Positions 14,284 through 14,447 of a stretch of DNA of 14,447 nucleotides are shown piece by piece. Below the pieces are notes generated by a model. The model saw only the letters and a list, made by a program, of their open reading frames with translations. It ran no database searches and was not told where the DNA came from. Source of the stretch: Candidatus Aminicenantota bacterium (GTDB lineage Bacteria; Acidobacteriota; Aminicenantia; JAMOAD01); contig JAMOUT010000017.1 in NCBI GenBank assembly GCA_027061995.1, positions 1 to 14,447 on the forward strand. Reading direction: 5' to 3'. The position numbers and the translations under genes are program-made. How positions within the stretch are numbered: position 1 is the first letter of the stretch; each line of letters starts with the position of its first letter.

Positions 14284-14447
14284 GTAAAACACTGAAAAAA
14301 GCAAAAAAACGGTTGTGTTTGTTTTTCATCAAAAATAAATCTAACTGAAATATATATTTTATAATTTATTATAAACATTTTGTAGCGATTTCCTTGTTAG
14401 AATAATTTAATTCAAAATCTATATTAAAGTCATTGTTATTACTGTAT
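14284..14447. other. AT-rich non-coding right edge
   Basis: No open frame with a ribosome-binding site, tRNA or clear terminator is seen. There are scattered TATAAT-like strings (for example around 14360-14370), but none has a matching -35 box. The upstream neighbour of the malic enzyme lies outside the window. Confidence 0.6.

Noticed and set aside
14296-14330. A possible A-rich/T-rich hairpin near the right edge
   Set aside because: The arms (AAAAAAAC with GTTTGTTTTT) pair imperfectly and contain almost only A-T pairs. Not distinguishable from composition.
1-14447. CRISPR array, insertion sequence, prophage, toxin-antitoxin or defence cluster
   Set aside because: No spaced repeats, transposase, integrase or inverted-repeat boundaries were seen. 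Almost all the coding space is taken by recognisable housekeeping or envelope genes.

Overview
This is an AT-rich bacterial chromosome segment with Gram-negative character. It encodes a FadL/OmpP1-type outer-membrane barrel ending in Phe, a second probable outer-membrane barrel (CBM9-like plus DUF5916), and two predicted lipoproteins. Stops include TAG, TAA and TGA, so the code is standard. Several sigma70-type promoters with near-consensus boxes are visible. Nothing in the window identifies the phylum. The gene content (DUF5916 protein, FadL-like protein, M2 peptidase, stand-alone malic enzyme) would fit a little-studied anaerobic or FCB-like lineage, but that is inference.

Layout. Positions 1-3548 (+): a class I SAM methyltransferase behind a strong promoter, then a large DUF5916 outer-membrane protein, closed by a hairpin and T-run. 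Positions 3674-6422 (-): cysteinyl-tRNA synthetase (cysS), and upstream of it a FadL-like porin with its own promoter and a strong terminator. Positions 6636-6842 (-): tRNA-Gly(GCC) and tRNA-Cys(GCA) transcribed together from a promoter with a perfect -35 box. Positions 6886-10977 (+): a tight three-gene unit of a DPM1-like family 2 glycosyltransferase, a 628-residue helical-repeat protein of unknown function, and a peptide/nickel-type ABC substrate-binding lipoprotein that starts at TTG inside the preceding gene. Positions 10982-14200 (-): an M2 (ACE-like) metallopeptidase lipoprotein preceded by a malic enzyme with a clear promoter. The right edge, beyond 14284, shows no gene.

Functionally this is mostly housekeeping and envelope biology: translation (cysS and two tRNAs), carbon metabolism (malic enzyme), outer-membrane transport (FadL-like, DUF5916), and possibly peptide use (M2 peptidase facing an oligopeptide-binding lipoprotein). 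I see no CRISPR array, insertion sequence, phage gene, toxin-antitoxin pair or recognisable defence system. The least explained part is the glycosyltransferase / helical-repeat / binding-lipoprotein operon. The least routine regulatory signal is that cysS and the glycosyltransferase lack a Shine-Dalgarno sequence and have promoters placed so that transcription should begin at the start codon, which would make their mRNAs leaderless.
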